A DNA stretch of 64,000 nucleotides. It comes from Amoebidium appalachense (lineage: Eukaryota; Ichthyosporea). How positions within the stretch are numbered: the stretch's first letter is position 1; each line of letters opens with the position of its first letter. This document shows positions 61,531 through 64,000 of the stretch, in pieces. Under the pieces are notes generated by a model that made no database searches, had not been told where the DNA came from, and saw nothing but the letters and a program-made list of their open reading frames with translations. The position numbers were made by a program, and so were the translations under genes. The stretch spans positions 15,477,675-15,541,674 of the forward strand of contig CAVNZM010000003.1 in assembly GCA_963693365.1 (NCBI GenBank), written 5' to 3'.

Positions 61531-64000
61531 AACCTGTCCAGTACGACTTTAGGACGTCCTATCGTCGTTAAGATATCCAAAAGATAGGTTAGGATGGGTT
61601 TAGGATAACCCGGAATTTCAGGATGGCAAGGCGTCTGAAACACATCCCATATATATTAAATACGTCTGGCACGGATTCAAGACAGTGGACATCTGCAAGA
61701 CGTAGTAAAGTCGTCTGACAAGATGTCATACAGACACCTGGAAGTGCACTTATACCCATCAGCACAAGTCCGGATGTCCTTAGCCCCCCACTAAATTGTC
61801 CGATGGGTTGCGGATGCATGCGGGATACTATATGAAAGACGTCTTTCGGGTTTTCATGGCATGTCTTTTACTTCTTAATGATATCTTGGACGGATTGAGG
61901 ACATATTTTTATCATCCCGGAACATGGGGTAGTTAACAGATGTCCTAAAGACGTCTGCACTCATTCTACAGGATGTCTATGAGAGATACCGATACATATT
62001 ATATAGATGTCACGGTGTAAGATGCATTATACACGCAAGTAAGTTGACATAAGGCGCTCGTGGGATGGGCGTAGAGATATGTTAAAGATATACTGCGGAG
62101 ATCTTAGTACAATCTTTATCCTCTCTTAATCCCGTATGGCCATGCAACATGTGCGAAACGAACTGATTGCGTTAGGATGTCGTCAGGATATATCACAGCT
62201 AGGCAGTGGATCATCTAAGGAGATCTTTGGAGAGTTCTTTTGTAGCGCTATTGGCCATCCAAATTATATCTTCAAGACAGGCCATGTCTGTGCATGTGAT
62301 ATGCTAACGCAATCTTAGGCAAGGGGTGGTACCTTTCTGCGATCTTCACGCCCTATTTGGGGTAGCTTAAAGATGTTCAGAGTTGCAATTACTAGGTATT
62401 GTGTTAGGATTACTTTAAGACCTCCTTAAGGGTTTAATGGGATCGATTTAGATGATCTTTAAGTGTTCCCTGGGATAGAAAAGCAAAGCACGTATCGCTA
62501 TCCTCAGCCACGGCCTCGTCACCACCCGGTCAATGCCGATACCCAGGACCACGATCCATGATGCGCGGGTTAGCTCAATATATACGGCGGGAAAAGGGAT
62601 TGTGCATTTGATTGTGGGATAGATCACTCCAACGTTTTTGATTGGTTGTTTTTTAGGATCGAATTTCACACTGCATTCGAAACAATGAAGGCGTCACAAG
62701 GTAGGCTTTTATTGAAACATGAAACATGAAGGTGTCGCGCAGGTGCGCACGAGGCGTTGATAGCCAATGGAAACAAAGATTTACTGGAGGAGTGCAAAAC
62801 AGAATCCGAAGCACTGTTATCATTGCAATCATGATCCGTCTAATGTAAGTAAAACTGGGGCATTCAACTGCCAAATACAGAAGATTTAGTCATAATAATA
62901 TTTAAGGTACCTATAAATTAGGCGAGATACCTTGGTAAACGGTGCAATGCCTGCGCGGAGCAAGTGGCCGGTGCGTGGAATTTACCCTAAATAAACACAA
63001 TAAAAAATAAAAATAAAAAAAATGCACAAAAAACGCAAAGAAACGCAAAGATATATATCGCATACCTTAGGAAGGTCCTAAGAATATCCTCACGCTATAC
63101 TAGAGCTATACTTACTATTTTTTCAGTACGTCCTGAATAAGTACGCCAACCATGATACCTGAAACTGCAGTGCGGATCGCCGACCATAAAACTCCTTACA
63201 CCCCACCACCCTAAGATATACTCCCTCCTCACCTTCTTGCAGTCTAATATAGCAGCTGTTGTATGGGAATATTTTCTTTTCACTGGAAGAGGCAGATCCC
63301 CCCGAGGAGTCCCCCGTGCTTCAGCAGGCGTTAAGCCCGCTAGGAACAACTGCAGCTGTAGCGGCAGGAACTTTAGGCAATTGCCACGTCCTTCAAGCCC
63401 GGGGCTGGGGTCGAAGTTCCCTTCTGATGCAAAATAGGCATACTGGACCAGCTTTGCAACATCAGCAAACTTCATCCGGCATCCGAAACCCATCTTATAT
63501 ATCATTTTGATATATGGCATACCAAACCCCACCCTAAATACGTCAAAAAGAGCCTGACAAGATATCATAACATTCCCGGATAGAACCCATCAGATCCCTA
63601 TCAATGATATCTTTGATAGGGTTCGGATTGGTTATGGTATGGCGCATATCTGAAACCCATCCTTTACTGATATCCTTACGATATCCTTACGATATCATAG
63701 AAAACCACGATGGTTTTGGTTTTTGACCGAAAATCTCAAAATTTCCTCATAGCATTATGATATCCATATGCTATCCTAGTGATATGTATGTTAGCAAGGT
63801 CATAATAGCTCTTTTGGATATGTTTCACATACGTTTAGGATATTGGTGCCCCAAACGATATCTGTTAGATGTCTTTGTTATAGCCTACAGATATCCCTCA
63901 TTATAGAATATCTTAATCCCATCCAATACGCATTACATGACGATATCTACCTGATGTCGTGGGACAATACAAATTGATATCCACGTGATATCTGATGGAT
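61531..64000. repeat. Diffuse repeat field rich in GATATC, GACGTC and GATGTC
   Basis: Non-coding, moderately AT-rich and without the poly-C/CA tracts of the rest of the window. GATATC starts at 63561, 63606, 63669, 63680, 63691, 63759, 63857, 63890, 63942, 63976 and 63987. Longer related segments (GAAACCCATC words at about 63477 and 63651, GAAACACATCCC at about 61638, TGACAAGAT(A/G)TCATA at about 61717 and 63554) show that it is internally self-similar. Confidence 0.6.

Overview
The window is eukaryotic nuclear DNA. It carries four intron-rich protein genes with GT-AG introns, separated and interrupted by retroelements, dispersed repeats and very large amounts of simple sequence (poly-C/poly-G, CA/GT, CT/GA). 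The gene set (PSMG1-type proteasome chaperone, SLC25A20-type carnitine carrier, FOXK-type FHA plus forkhead factor, two-domain cyclophilin) points to an opisthokont, probably an early animal or a unicellular holozoan. The species cannot be named from the sequence.

Layout: 1-1025, upstream DNA with CRE, CCAAT and octamer-like words. 1026-9617 (+), PSMG1, seven coding exons closing in frame as 256 aa. 9618-14517, an interrupted inverted repeat (10697-11042) and a 5'-truncated LINE on the minus strand (11214-13562). 14518-20906 (+), SLC25A20, eight exons, 324 aa. 20907-25590, dispersed repeats and G/C tracts. 25597-30525 (+), a young Ty1/copia element with 306-bp LTRs. 31352-33819, a miniature LTR element with four LTRs and three non-coding internal segments in tandem. 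33820-38264, repeats related to those at 22-25 kb. 45597-38265 (-), FOXK, at least seven exons. 46949-58423 (+), a gene for two cyclophilin domains in one 377-aa protein, divergent from FOXK. 58424-64000, no convincing gene; 60.6-61.5 kb is dense in TTCGT and 61.5-64 kb in GATATC-like words.

The host genes look like ordinary housekeeping or regulatory genes with no shared pathway. The strongest novelties are: (1) the multi-LTR miniature retroelement, whose outer LTRs have equal length and which is flanked as one block by GGGAG duplications, suggesting that a concatemer integrated as a unit; (2) the same GGGAG target duplication at the unrelated copia element, suggesting preference for G-tracts; (3) a ~260-290 bp dispersed repeat whose 3' end always abuts poly-C; (4) the fused double cyclophilin with matching intron positions in both halves. 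Three exons each appear to lack one base in a 7-base homopolymer, which looks like a sequencing artefact.
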